Counted from the stretch's first letter, positions 1-8,834 are shown. The stretch is DNA of 64,000 nt from Neobacillus niacini NBRC 15566 (GCF_001591505.1 NZ_BCVA01000011.1:1-64000); one strand, 5' to 3'. The notes: generated from the letters alone by a model not told the origin. Numbers and translations are program-made.

Positions 1-207
1 CGGACAGGCAAGCCCCAATTCTGGGGGAAGATGTCCGAATACAGGGCTCATTCAGACAGGGCGAGCCCCATAATAGCTATGCTGTCCAAATCATGGTCCC
101 ATTTGGACAGGCAAGCTCCAATTCTAGTAGAAGCTGTCCGAATGAGGGGCTCATTCAGACTCGCCAAACCATAAAATTACAAAAGCTGTCCGAATTGTCG
201 GCCTCAC
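1..207. repeat. Diverged 51-52 bp palindromic tandem repeats (cut by window edge)
   Basis: Four diverged units begin near 1, 53, 104 and 156. A typical unit has GGACAGGCAAGC at the left, a spacer, then GCTGTCCGAAT and a GGGCTCATT tail. GGACAG and CTGTCC are inverted, so each unit can fold as a hairpin. The fourth unit is the most eroded. No open reading frame with a ribosome binding site is seen here. The array probably starts upstream of the window. Unit period is seen directly; any role is unknown. Confidence 0.75.
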
Positions 208-313
208 AATGTAGATAAACTCAAAAAAATATCATTGCAGCTTTTTTATTTTCTAATATTTTCGTTCATTTTCCTCAAACTAACAAGGTAAATAAACTTG
301 GAGGTAAAAATGA

Positions 314-1186
314 ATGTCCAATAACCAAAAACAACAAAAAAATACTTTTCCATCACAGCACCAAAATCGCCAGCCTGGTATTGAAAGTGACATGAACCCT
401 CGTCCTGTTTCTGTTGATCAAAACTATAAAAGTGCTGGTAAGTTAGCCGGTAAAACAGCCATTATCACCGGAGGGGATAGCGGCATTGGTAAATCCGTTG
501 CCATTTATTTTGCCAAAGAAGGTGCGGATGTCGTGATTGTCTATTTGGATGAGCATCAGGATGCAGAAGAAACACAAGGACTCGTTGAAGCAGAAGGACG
601 CAGATGTCTGCTTTTTTCCGGTGACGCAGGCAATGAGGAATTTTGTAAGGAAACCGTTAGTAAAACGATGGACCAATTTGGGAAAATTGATATTTTAGTC
701 AACAATGCTGCAGAGCAGCACCCACAGAAAAGTCTGTTAGATATTTCGTCCGCGCAGCTTGAAAAAACGTTTCGGACCAATATTTTCTCGTATTTCTATA
801 TGGCTAAAATGGTCCTGCCCCATCTGAAACAAGGATCAACCATTATCAATACGGCGTCCGTTACGGCTTATGCCGGCAATGAGCAATTATTAGATTACTC
901 TGCAACAAAAGGTGCGATTGTGACCTTTACACGTTCCCTGGCAAAATCGCTTGCCCCACAAGGTATAAGGGTAAATGGCGTAGCACCGGGTCCTATTTGG
1001 ACGCCGTTGATTCCCTCTACGTTTAATGAAGACCAGGTGGCAAGCTTTGGTTCAACTACACCAATGGGCAGAGCGGGACAGCCATTTGAGCTTGGCCCAA
1101 GCTATGTATACCTCGCTTCTGATGATTCTTCCTACGTAAGCGGACAAATCCTTCATGTAAATGGAGGAGAAATCGTAAATGGATAG
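314..1186 (+). CDS. SDR-family NAD(P)-dependent oxidoreductase (YhxC/YhdF-like)
   Basis: A 290-residue classical short-chain dehydrogenase with a polar N-terminal extension of about 45 residues, as in the Bacillus YhxC/YhxD/YhdF and general-stress group. The Rossmann motif TGGDSGIG lies at 52-59, NNA at 130-132, and the catalytic triad is Ser182, Tyr195 and Lys199 (YSATKGA). All key residues are present, so it should be active and cytoplasmic; the substrate cannot be read from sequence. Start: GGAGG at 300-304 suits ATG 314 with a 9-nt spacer. An earlier ATG at 310 gives only four codons before a stop. It is monocistronic, convergent with the amylase-like gene and shares a terminator with it. 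Confidence 0.9.
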   Translation: MSNNQKQQKNTFPSQHQNRQPGIESDMNPRPVSVDQNYKSAGKLAGKTAIITGGDSGIGKSVAIYFAKEGADVVIVYLDEHQDAEETQGLVEAEGRRCLLFSGDAGNEEFCKETVSKTMDQFGKIDILVNNAAEQHPQKSLLDISSAQLEKTFRTNIFSYFYMAKMVLPHLKQGSTIINTASVTAYAGNEQLLDYSATKGAIVTFTRSLAKSLAPQGIRVNGVAPGPIWTPLIPSTFNEDQVASFGSTTPMGRAGQPFELGPSYVYLASDDSSYVSGQILHVNGGEIVNG

Positions 1187-1196
1187 CCTATAAAGA

Positions 1197-1236
1197 AAGC
1201 GCGATACTCTATTAGCAGTATCGCGCTTCCCTTTTT
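1197..1236. terminator. Bidirectional intrinsic terminator
   Basis: A 12-bp perfect stem (1197-1208 with 1217-1228, AAGCGCGATACT arm) is followed by a T run on the + strand. It lies between the convergent SDR and amylase-like genes. Confidence 0.85.
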
Positions 1237-2743
1237 ACTTTCTTCTTTTCCTAATTTTTAATATAAAAATAGTGAACAAGATGTACACCGCAACCAAGGA
1301 ACCCACTAAAGGCATATTGATGCCGCTTTTTTTTGTTAAGACATAAATCTCTGATTCATCACGGTCGATGATTAGGTCATATTGATCACCATTGCTCCGA
1401 ACCAAATCTCCGTTAAGCAATCCTCGTAATTCTTTATCACCTTCAATTTGCTCATTGTTTAAGGTAATGTTTTGAGATTCACTTGTATTATTTATGGCAA
1501 TAATCGCTGTTTCATCTTGGTAGACACGTTTGTAAACTGCCATTCCATCTTTTTCGTAAATCATTTCCATACTTCCTCGGGTTAACGAAGGAAGTTGATT
1601 CCGGAGCTCACCAAGCTTGGTTATATAGTCAATGAGTTCCTTCTCAGTCCGAAAATTCATTGGCTGGCGATTATCTGGAATTTCTCCCCCATTTAAAGCA
1701 ATTTCACTTCCATAAAAAACAACTGGGATACCGGGTGTTGAATAAATATAAGTTAATGCCGTTTTCCAGCGTGCTCCTGGAAAATGTTTATTTGAAACGA
1801 TATCTTGTGTAAATCTAGGTGTAAATTCGTTATCAAAAAATTGCGGCTGTACTTCTAGCTTTTGAACCTTGCTATCATTTAATGGGCCAAAGGTTTGATT
1901 AGTAGCAGCAAAGGCATTCCTTAAATCTTCAATATGTTGATAATCAGTAAGGCTGTCAATTCCTGCCTCAACATATTTTCTGGGGTCTGCTACACTGTTT
2001 GTAGAAGTGATCCCTAACAGAAAAAAGTCTTCCTTTTCGCTTTTAACCTCTTTTGAAAAATCACTCCAAAAGGAAACAGGTACATAATTTACTTCTGGAA
2101 GACTATAACCGTCAATATCCGTCTCGTTAATCCACCATTTAGCAGCGTCCAATAAGTATTCCTTTACCTCAGGGTTGTCCTGATTAAGGTCAGGCAAACC
2201 GTTCACCCATCCATTTTCTAATTCATCCTGTTCCTTTGAGTCGCTCGTTTCCTGCTTCTCATGAAACCAATTTTTCTTGGATGAATCCATCAACCATGGG
2301 TGTTCAAGAGAGACGTTATTGGATACAAAATCAATAACCACCTTCATCTCTCGTTTATGTGCTTCTTGCACAAGTTTTTTAAACGTTTTCATTGAGCCAA
2401 AATGTTCATCCGGTTTATAAAAGTCATTCACCCAGTACCCATGATATCCACCAGCAGTATTATCAAATATTGATGTTAATCGGATCGCTGTGAAGCCCAT
2501 TTCATTAAGATAGTCCAATTTATCAATGACTCCTTGAAAATCACCGCCATTATAGGCGAGCGGGTCGAGTGTATTCACTTCCTTATCATTATTTGTATTT
2601 GCATTAAAAAAGCGATCAACCATGATCGAATAAATGGTTTCATCCTGCCATAATCGGCCATCTCTCTGGGTTTCTGCATGTGCAGGTATCACCGTAATAA
2701 GCAAAAAACAGATTAAAATAAGTGTAATTAAGGTTTTTTTCAT
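1235..2743 (-). CDS. Membrane-anchored GH13 alpha-amylase-like protein, catalytic residues lost
   Basis: A 502-residue secreted protein. A signal peptide ends near AHA (residues 21-23), a GH13 barrel follows, and a C-terminal membrane helix precedes KIRKRRK, so it should sit on the outer face of the membrane. The fold is clear (YHGYWVNDFYKPDEHFGS, GLPDLNQDNPEVKEYLL, GIPVVFYGSE), but the catalytic consensus is gone. Region I reads DFVSNN (His to Asn, 138-143). Region II reads GYSLPEVNY, with Arg to Ser and the nucleophile Asp to Pro216. In region III the acid Glu is Ile245. Region IV reads FDNEF instead of FDNHD (306-307). The frame is intact, so this looks like a maintained pseudo-enzyme, perhaps a glycan-binding protein. 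Start ATG 2743 follows AAGGGG; a longer reading begins at 2764. It is probably co-transcribed with asnO, 62 nt upstream. Confidence 0.85.
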   Translation of the reverse strand: MKKTLITLILICFLLITVIPAHAETQRDGRLWQDETIYSIMVDRFFNANTNNDKEVNTLDPLAYNGGDFQGVIDKLDYLNEMGFTAIRLTSIFDNTAGGYHGYWVNDFYKPDEHFGSMKTFKKLVQEAHKREMKVVIDFVSNNVSLEHPWLMDSSKKNWFHEKQETSDSKEQDELENGWVNGLPDLNQDNPEVKEYLLDAAKWWINETDIDGYSLPEVNYVPVSFWSDFSKEVKSEKEDFFLLGITSTNSVADPRKYVEAGIDSLTDYQHIEDLRNAFAATNQTFGPLNDSKVQKLEVQPQFFDNEFTPRFTQDIVSNKHFPGARWKTALTYIYSTPGIPVVFYGSEIALNGGEIPDNRQPMNFRTEKELIDYITKLGELRNQLPSLTRGSMEMIYEKDGMAVYKRVYQDETAIIAINNTSESQNITLNNEQIEGDKELRGLLNGDLVRSNGDQYDLIIDRDESEIYVLTKKSGINMPLVGSLVAVYILFTIFILKIRKRRK

Positions 2744-2805
2744 GTTCAATCCCCTTCCATACACTCATTTTAATCTAATAAAGTTGTGAATCCAACTATT
2801 AATGT

Positions 2806-4656
2806 CTACCCATTTACTATATTAATATTGTAATCTTTAAACCATATATCGAGTTGAATGAAGTAAGCTAATAGTTGTGGACCTGACATCAACTGACCAA
2901 ACCAAGGTTCTTTGAAGGAATTACCACCTGATTCGACAAGTTCATTAAGTAATTCACGATTAAATAATTCATATAGTACCGAGGACTTATCTGCTAATAT
3001 CTCCTTCAACTGTTGTTGAACTGCTAATGTATATTCTGGATTATGGGTTTTGGGATACGGGCTTTTCTTTCGATAAAGTACTTCCTCTGAAAGTATTCCT
3101 TCAAAAGCTTTTCTCAAAATACCCTTTTCTCTGCCATGAATCATTTTTATATCCCAAGGAATATTCCAAACGTATTCAACAAGACGGTGATCTGCAAAAG
3201 GAACCCTGACCTCAAGACTTGCTCCCATACTCATCCGATCTTTTCTATCAAGCAGCGTTGTCATAAAATGTGTCATATTAATATAGAAAAGCTCTCGCCT
3301 CTTTGCTTCCTCTGGGCTCTCTCCATCCAATCTAGGTGTTTCCCGGATGGCCTGATTGTACTTTTCAATTACATAGTCCTTGAGATTCAATCTTTGCTGC
3401 CAATCAGCTCTTAACAAATTATTTCTTTCATGAACAGAACGCATCCAAGGGAAACTCGGTCTCTCTAAATCTTCCTTGCGATGAAACCATGGATATCCTC
3501 CAAAAATCTCATCCGCACACTCTCCAGAAAGACTCACAACAAAGTCCTGCTTTATTTCCTTACAGAACCAAAGTAAGGATGAATCAATGTCAGCCATACC
3601 AGGACAGTCGCGAACATGAACCGATTCTGTTAAGTCTTTCACTAACTGTTGCTGAGAAATTGTTTTGAAATGGTGCTTTGTATGAAACTCCTTGGTTACA
3701 ATGTTAATCCATTTCTCATCTGCATTTGGCTGGAATTCATTTGCTTTGAAAAATTGATCGTTTCCTTCATAGTCAATAGAATACGTATGAAGCTGACCTT
3801 TTCCTTGGTCTTTAAATCCTTTAGCAGCAATCGCTGTAATAATACTTGAATCAAGCCCGCCTGATAAGAAGGTTGAAAGCGGCACATCTGATACAAGCTG
3901 TCTTGTTACAGCGTCTGTTACCAAATATCGTACCTTTTCTGCTGTTTCTTCCACATTATCCTTATGCACATCACTCTTAACATTCCAATAGCGCCATATC
4001 TTTAAGCCATTTTTCGAAAAGGTCAGAGCGTGTGCCGGCCTTAATTCCTTAATGCCTTTAAAGATTCCAGATCCAGGTGTTCTCGAAGGGCCTAAACCGA
4101 AAATTTCTGCAAGCCCCTCATATTCCAGTTCTGTTTTCATTCCCGGGTTTGCAAGTATAGCCTTAATTTCCGAAGCAAATATAATTCCGTTATTTAATTC
4201 CGTATAAAACAATGGTTTTACTCCCAATCGGTCACGGCCAATAAACAATTGTTCTCGCTCTTGATCCCAAATTGCAAATGCATAGATACCGTTGAAATAA
4301 TTTACGCACTCTTCCGCCCATTCTATATAGGCAGTTAACAGAACTTCTGTATCAGAATGACCTTTGAAAGAATATCCTTTAGTAAGGAGAATTTTGCGGA
4401 TATCTTCGGTATTATAAAGTTCACCGTTGTAACAAACGGTGTACTCATTACCTTCCTTTTGTTTTGTCATTGGCTGCCTTCCGCCTTCAGGATCCACAAC
4501 AATCAGGCGCTTATGACCAAACACTGCATGTGTTTGAACCCAGAGATTCGTTTCATCTGGTCCTCTTTTGGCTAGAGTTTTGGTCATTTTTTCGATCGTA
4601 TCTTTTTCGTCTCTTAAATCTTTTGTAAAATCAACCCATCCTGAAACTCCGCACAT
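2806..4656 (-). CDS. asnO: Asparagine synthetase, glutamine-hydrolysing (AsnO/AsnB type)
   Basis: A 616-residue two-domain enzyme that makes asparagine from aspartate, glutamine and ATP. The start is set by biochemistry: Cys2 of MCGVSGW must be the N-terminal nucleophile after Met removal, so ATG 4656 is chosen over the upstream in-frame ATG at 4695; AGGAG lies just upstream. The glutaminase domain shows RGPDE, YNGELYN and GHSDTE. The synthetase domain shows the PP-loop SGGLDSS and SGECADEIFGGYPW. Length matches B. subtilis AsnO, the sporulation-linked paralogue, and yisL and gerP lie nearby as expected, but asnB cannot be fully excluded. It heads a likely two-gene unit with the amylase-like protein. 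Confidence 0.92.
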   Translation of the reverse strand: MCGVSGWVDFTKDLRDEKDTIEKMTKTLAKRGPDETNLWVQTHAVFGHKRLIVVDPEGGRQPMTKQKEGNEYTVCYNGELYNTEDIRKILLTKGYSFKGHSDTEVLLTAYIEWAEECVNYFNGIYAFAIWDQEREQLFIGRDRLGVKPLFYTELNNGIIFASEIKAILANPGMKTELEYEGLAEIFGLGPSRTPGSGIFKGIKELRPAHALTFSKNGLKIWRYWNVKSDVHKDNVEETAEKVRYLVTDAVTRQLVSDVPLSTFLSGGLDSSIITAIAAKGFKDQGKGQLHTYSIDYEGNDQFFKANEFQPNADEKWINIVTKEFHTKHHFKTISQQQLVKDLTESVHVRDCPGMADIDSSLLWFCKEIKQDFVVSLSGECADEIFGGYPWFHRKEDLERPSFPWMRSVHERNNLLRADWQQRLNLKDYVIEKYNQAIRETPRLDGESPEEAKRRELFYINMTHFMTTLLDRKDRMSMGASLEVRVPFADHRLVEYVWNIPWDIKMIHGREKGILRKAFEGILSEEVLYRKKSPYPKTHNPEYTLAVQQQLKEILADKSSVLYELFNRELLNELVESGGNSFKEPWFGQLMSGPQLLAYFIQLDIWFKDYNINIVNG

Positions 4657-4820
4657 ATATTTCTCCTCTCTCCAGTAATTGACACTGGATATCATTGAAT
4701 GCTTTTATTCTATTCAGCCCAATTTATTTGGTAAATTGTCCAAATTAAAGATAAACAAGTTATAAAATCTCACAAAGATGTCTACAAAGAAAAAGAAAGC
4801 ATTAGGCACGGAGGTTAAAC

Positions 4821-5384
4821 ATGAATCGACAACAAAGAATTAAACTATTGGATTTTCAACTGAGGGCCTATAACGAAGGAACAGTTGAACAAATTAGTGA
4901 TCAATGGATCTTTTTTGATGAAGAAACAGAAGAAGCAGCAATGCTCGATGACTTCCTTCAGCAAGAGATTGAAATATTTCGTGTAAATCGTTGGAGGAAA
5001 GGAATCTTAATAGAATCGGGAAAGATTCGATGTGGAAATGAAATTATCATGATTCGTGACCATGACAAGGTTAGAATCAGAAAGCATTTAATTTACTCAT
5101 TAGAAAGACTTTTAGAGGGAATGAATGATGATGCCTTTTTCCAATTTGTTACCACATTAAATTCTTTAGATTTTTCTATTTATGATTGTATTTATTGTTA
5201 TAATCATCTATCATTCTTATCCGATGATAATCAAAGAGATGGAGTAAACTTTATTGTCTTCGATAATCAAGAGCAAATTTGTAATGTTCAGCACCATTTT
5301 TGCTATTTCGAAAAGGTAAATGACCGCTTTGAATTCACCTTAAATACAGGGAAACGATTGGTTATAGAAAAGATGATATCTTAA
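4821..5384 (+). CDS. Conserved hypothetical protein (possibly DUF2777-like)
   Basis: A 187-residue cytoplasmic protein, acidic, with no signal peptide or membrane helix. The N-terminal half resembles a small beta-rich domain (QWIFFDEETEEAAML, WRKGILIE). The C-terminal half contains aromatic and Cys-rich stretches (YDCIYCYNHLSF) that do not form a convincing metal site. It vaguely recalls the Bacillus DUF2777 proteins, but that is from memory and uncertain. GGAGG at 4811-4815 places the start firmly. It is divergent from asnO and monocistronic, and ends in a shared terminator with the moeB-like gene. Confidence 0.75.
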   Translation: MNRQQRIKLLDFQLRAYNEGTVEQISDQWIFFDEETEEAAMLDDFLQQEIEIFRVNRWRKGILIESGKIRCGNEIIMIRDHDKVRIRKHLIYSLERLLEGMNDDAFFQFVTTLNSLDFSIYDCIYCYNHLSFLSDDNQRDGVNFIVFDNQEQICNVQHHFCYFEKVNDRFEFTLNTGKRLVIEKMIS

Positions 5385-5386
5385 GG

Positions 5387-5426
5387 AAAAAGGTGTGGTT
5401 TCTTATTAAGAAGACCACACCTTTTT
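5387..5426. terminator. Bidirectional intrinsic terminator
   Basis: A perfect 13-bp stem, AAAAAGGTGTGGT at 5387-5399 with its complement at 5414-5426, gives a U run on both strands. It separates the convergent hypothetical gene and the moeB-like gene. Confidence 0.9.
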
Positions 5427-6455
5427 CTAGTTGCCTATATATTTTGTAAAAAGGGATTTTGCTTTCACGATGTCATCGGTACCATGGACTAGTACACGAC
5501 CATCCTTGAATACGACGATGGTAGTTTCATCATTGGGAGAAAAACGAAGTAAAAATTCGTTTCCGCTGACTTTCCCATTCTGTTTTAGGCGTTCACTAAG
5601 CTTATGTAAATTGCGTTCCCGTTTTTCTCTAAAATATATTTGCACGGTATCTCTCCCGCATAAAGAACTATAAGTTTCCTGGACTGCAGACAAACGATCA
5701 AGGAATTCAAATTGTCGTTTTACACATGCAGGGCATTGTGGATTTTTCCCCTCAGTTGTATCCATTGAAAAAAAGGAAGTTTCCCAAATATCGATTTGCT
5801 CAAGATTAGTATTCGTCACAGCCCCTAACAGTAATTTAATGGCTTCCATAGCTTGAAAAGAACCTATAATATCTGTAATTGTCGACAAAACACCAATTGT
5901 ATCACAGGTCTCGCCCCTCCCATCTGGTACTTGTGGAAATAGACATCGATAACACGGTGTTATTCCAGGTTTAATGACGGCAAACATTCCTCTTGAACTT
6001 ACTGCAGCCCCATGGACCCAGGGAATTTGATATTTAACAGCAACATCATTAATTAGGTAGCGAGTCATAAAATTATCAGTACCATCAACAATAACATCAA
6101 CCCCAGACAATAATTCCTCTGCGTTATCAAGATTTAAATCTGTGATAACTGCCTCAACCTTAACCGAAGAGTTAATAGAGTTCAGCCTCTTTTTAGCAGC
6201 AACTGCCTTTGGAAGATTTAGAGTTACATCTTCTTCATTAAAAAGTGATTGACGCTGCAGATTGGAAAGATCAACTACATCTCTATCAATTAACCGAATA
6301 TATCCTACACCTGAACGGACCATGTGATTGGCACAGACTGTTCCCAATGCACCGACACCGACAATAGCAACTTTGCTGTTGAGTAGTTTCAGCTGTCCCT
6401 CTTTCCCTATCCCTGAAAAAAGAATTTGTCTTGAATATCGCCCTAATTCGTTCAT
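5427..6455 (-). CDS. moeB: MoeB/ThiF-type sulfur-carrier adenylyltransferase
   Basis: A 342-residue E1-like enzyme that should adenylate the C-terminal Gly-Gly of a MoaD/ThiS-type carrier. The nucleotide motif GVGALG is at 33-38, followed by DRDVVDLSNLQRQ and GTDNFMTRYLIND. The usual Cys position (GETCDTIGVL) and the two zinc pairs CYRC and CPAC are intact. A C-terminal domain of about 90 residues follows. It is divergent from the aldehyde oxidoreductase gene, with a MoaD-like gene nearby, so the likely role is molybdopterin/tungstopterin cofactor sulfuration. A ThiF role in thiamin synthesis is the alternative, but no thi genes are present. Confidence 0.85.
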   Translation of the reverse strand: MNELGRYSRQILFSGIGKEGQLKLLNSKVAIVGVGALGTVCANHMVRSGVGYIRLIDRDVVDLSNLQRQSLFNEEDVTLNLPKAVAAKKRLNSINSSVKVEAVITDLNLDNAEELLSGVDVIVDGTDNFMTRYLINDVAVKYQIPWVHGAAVSSRGMFAVIKPGITPCYRCLFPQVPDGRGETCDTIGVLSTITDIIGSFQAMEAIKLLLGAVTNTNLEQIDIWETSFFSMDTTEGKNPQCPACVKRQFEFLDRLSAVQETYSSLCGRDTVQIYFREKRERNLHKLSERLKQNGKVSGNEFLLRFSPNDETTIVVFKDGRVLVHGTDDIVKAKSLFTKYIGN

Positions 6456-6543
6456 ATTATATTCCTCTTTTCTAGATTAGTAGTAAATTCTAACGAGTTC
6501 AGCAATCTATGTTAATTTTAGTGGATTTTTGGAAAAGTTTAAA

Positions 6544-6572
6544 TATTAAATATATAAAAATAATTGTATAAT
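6544..6572 (+). promoter_or_regulatory. Sigma-A-like promoter of the aldehyde oxidoreductase gene
   Basis: A perfect TATAAT at 6567-6572 has a weak -35 (TATTAA, 6544-6549) 17 nt upstream. Transcription would begin near 6579, after the most upstream in-frame ATG (6578). This supports the downstream TTG start at 6677. Confidence 0.55.
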
Positions 6573-6676
6573 AGTAATTGGGTTTATTTATTAATTTTGT
6601 GAGGAATATCCTATTAATATTTTTAATATCGATGGGAGATAAGCTTCAATTTATTAATGAAAGAGAGGGAAAAACA

Positions 6677-8506
6677 TTGAATTTAGGCGGTTTTTTAAAC
6701 AAAGAAGTGGTGGTTGATTTAACATCAGGTACAATCAATTACAGACCTATTAACGAAGAGGATGCAAAAAAGTACATTGGCGGCCGTGGTCTCGGCGTAA
6801 AATATGTACTTGATAACGGCCCGGAAGTAGAGCCTTTATCTCCTGAGAACATTCTTTGTATCATGACTGGCCCTGTAACCGGCTCACGTTCTTCCATGAG
6901 TGGACGTCTTTGTGTTGTGACGAAGTCTCCGTTAACAGGTACCGTTACAGACTCTCATATGGGTGGATGGACCGCTGCACGATTAAAATGGGCAGGTGTC
7001 GATAATATCATCCTAACGGGTAAAAGTGACAAACCAGTTTATCTTTATATTGAGGATGGAAAAGCGGAACTGCGTGATGCTTCTAACCTTTGGGGCAAAG
7101 GAACTAGAGAAACAGTTAAAACGTTGCAAGCTAGATACGGAGAACAAGACCTTAGTGTCATGACGATCGGGCAAGCAGGTGAAAACACCGTTAAGTTTGC
7201 TTCCTTTATTAACGAACATGATCGCGCTGCTGGACGTGGCGGAACTGCCGCTGTTGCAGGCTATAAAAAATTGAAAGCGGTTGTAATTAAAGCTGCTCAA
7301 AAAGGAAATATGCCGCAGCCTAAGTTAGAAACTGAATATAAAGAGGCTAACAAAAAGGCAGTAAAGGCTATTCTTGACGGTGGATTAACGGCTCCAAATA
7401 AGGGTGGTCTTTCTGTTTACGGTACAAACGTATTAACAAACATTATCAATGAGGTTGGGGCGCTTCCAACAAAGAATTCACAGTTCACTCATTGGGATGA
7501 GGCAGAAAAGCATAGTGGGGAATATGTAAACGAGCACTTGCTGGTTAAAAACAATACTTGCCATGCATGTCCCGTAGGCTGCAAAATCGAAGTTGAAGTG
7601 AAAGATGGAAAGTATAAAACAAGAGTCGAAAGTATTGAGTTTGAATCTGCTTGGTCCTTAGGCTCAAACTGCTTATTAAGTGATGCTGAGGCTATTTCTT
7701 ATCTGATTGACCGCTGTAATGAGTACGGTCTTGATACCATTGAACTTGGCCACTGCTTCTCTGTTACAATGGAGGCTTATGAAAAAGGATTGATTACAGA
7801 AGAGCTTATCTGGGGCGATGCCGATTCGATGATTGACTTAACGAAGAAAATTGCATTCCGTGAAGGCTTTGGCGGCACTCTTGCTGAGGGCCCTGCAAAA
7901 GCAACAGCTTTATGGGGCGCACCAGAACTTTCGATGTCTGTAAAAGGTCAATCAATTCCTGCCTATGACCCTCGTGGTATTCAAGGAATTGGACTTGGTT
8001 ATGCCACTAGTAACCGTGGAGCCTGCCATTTACGCGGCTATACCGTTGCCAGTGAGATTGCCGGGATTCCTGAGCCAACTGATCGCCTAAAACCTGAAGG
8101 AAAAGGTGAGCTATTAAAAATATTCCAAGATATGCTTGCTTTCTCTGATTCTATGAATATTTGCAAGTTTTCCTCATTCTCAGAAAATGCAGAGCATTAT
8201 GCAGAGCAATACAGCACAATGACTGGAATACCGATGACAGCAGATGATGTGATGAAGGCTGGAGAAAGAATCTATAATCTTGAGCGCTATTATAATAACT
8301 TGGCTGGATTCAACAAAGAAGAAGATGATTATCTGCCAAAACGATTTACGGAAGAGCCTGCCTCTGGTAATAGTGCAGGAGAAGTGAGCCGTATGGATAT
8401 CATGCTTAAAGAGTATTACCAAGTCCGGGGCTGGCAAGATGGAAAGGTCACCGAAGCTAAGCTTCGCGAGCTAGAAATCATCGACCCTGAAAATCAATTG
8501 GTTTAA
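6677..8506 (+). CDS. aor: Tungsten-dependent aldehyde:ferredoxin oxidoreductase (AOR family)
   Basis: About 609 residues with the tungstopterin enzyme hallmarks. The N-terminal domain starts NLGGFLNKEVVVDL and contains YIGGRGLGVKY. The [4Fe-4S] cysteines are C295, C298 and C302 (CHACPVGC) plus C496 (NICKFSSF). It should oxidise aldehydes to acids, or run the reverse reaction, with ferredoxin in the cytoplasm. The start is TTG 6677, preceded by GAGAGG with normal spacing. Reading from ATG 6578 would add a hydrophobic 33-residue leader (FVRNILLIFLISM) that overlaps the promoter and is absent from the family, so I reject it. The MoaD-like and MoeB-like genes nearby support a pterin cofactor. Confidence 0.92.
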   Translation: MNLGGFLNKEVVVDLTSGTINYRPINEEDAKKYIGGRGLGVKYVLDNGPEVEPLSPENILCIMTGPVTGSRSSMSGRLCVVTKSPLTGTVTDSHMGGWTAARLKWAGVDNIILTGKSDKPVYLYIEDGKAELRDASNLWGKGTRETVKTLQARYGEQDLSVMTIGQAGENTVKFASFINEHDRAAGRGGTAAVAGYKKLKAVVIKAAQKGNMPQPKLETEYKEANKKAVKAILDGGLTAPNKGGLSVYGTNVLTNIINEVGALPTKNSQFTHWDEAEKHSGEYVNEHLLVKNNTCHACPVGCKIEVEVKDGKYKTRVESIEFESAWSLGSNCLLSDAEAISYLIDRCNEYGLDTIELGHCFSVTMEAYEKGLITEELIWGDADSMIDLTKKIAFREGFGGTLAEGPAKATALWGAPELSMSVKGQSIPAYDPRGIQGIGLGYATSNRGACHLRGYTVASEIAGIPEPTDRLKPEGKGELLKIFQDMLAFSDSMNICKFSSFSENAEHYAEQYSTMTGIPMTADDVMKAGERIYNLERYYNNLAGFNKEEDDYLPKRFTEEPASGNSAGEVSRMDIMLKEYYQVRGWQDGKVTEAKLRELEIIDPENQLV

Positions 8507-8515
8507 GGAATAATC

Positions 8516-8547
8516 AAAGGCTTCTGCATATTTTGCAGAAGCCTTTT
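8516..8547 (+). terminator. Intrinsic terminator after AOR
   Basis: A 13-bp stem, AAAGGCTTCTGCA at 8516-8528 with 8534-8546, is followed by TTTTGATT. It may also serve the convergent small gene. Confidence 0.85.
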
Positions 8548-8561
8548 GATTGGTTTAGAAA

Positions 8562-8834
8562 TTATCCGCCGATTCTCCTTGTTTTGACCCGGTAATTTTT
8601 GATAAGCTCATTAAGCGTCATGTCATCTGAGGCACAAAATCGGATATGAACACTATTGACTTTAAATGTAGAAGTTATCGATAATTCCTCTTCCCTTACG
8701 ATTTCTCCATACCAGTGGTCAGATTTATATATGTAAGGAAATTGATTCGTAATTTGTTTGCCGCCTAACTCTTCAAAATATAATCCGAGGTGCTCTCGAT
8801 TGATTCCGCGAAACTCCAATTCCTGCTGCAGCAT
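8562..8834 (-). CDS. Small hypothetical protein coupled to the MoaD-like gene
   Basis: A 90-residue acidic protein, function unknown. ATG 8834 is chosen because it lies one base after the moaD-like stop (TAA then T then ATG) and has AGGTGG inside the end of that gene, a translational-coupling layout. The longer reading from 8867 would overlap the carrier gene by 32 bases. No metal motif or membrane segment is visible. The C-terminus RRIGG ends in Gly-Gly, like a sulfur or ubiquitin-like carrier, but the rest shows no clear beta-grasp pattern. Position between AOR and the carrier suggests an accessory role in the tungsten enzyme system. Confidence 0.8.
   Translation of the reverse strand: MLQQELEFRGINREHLGLYFEELGGKQITNQFPYIYKSDHWYGEIVREEELSITSTFKVNSVHIRFCASDDMTLNELIKNYRVKTRRIGG

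Noticed and set aside
1-207. CRISPR array at the left edge
   Set aside because: Units are contiguous and diverged with no unique spacers, and no cas genes are present.
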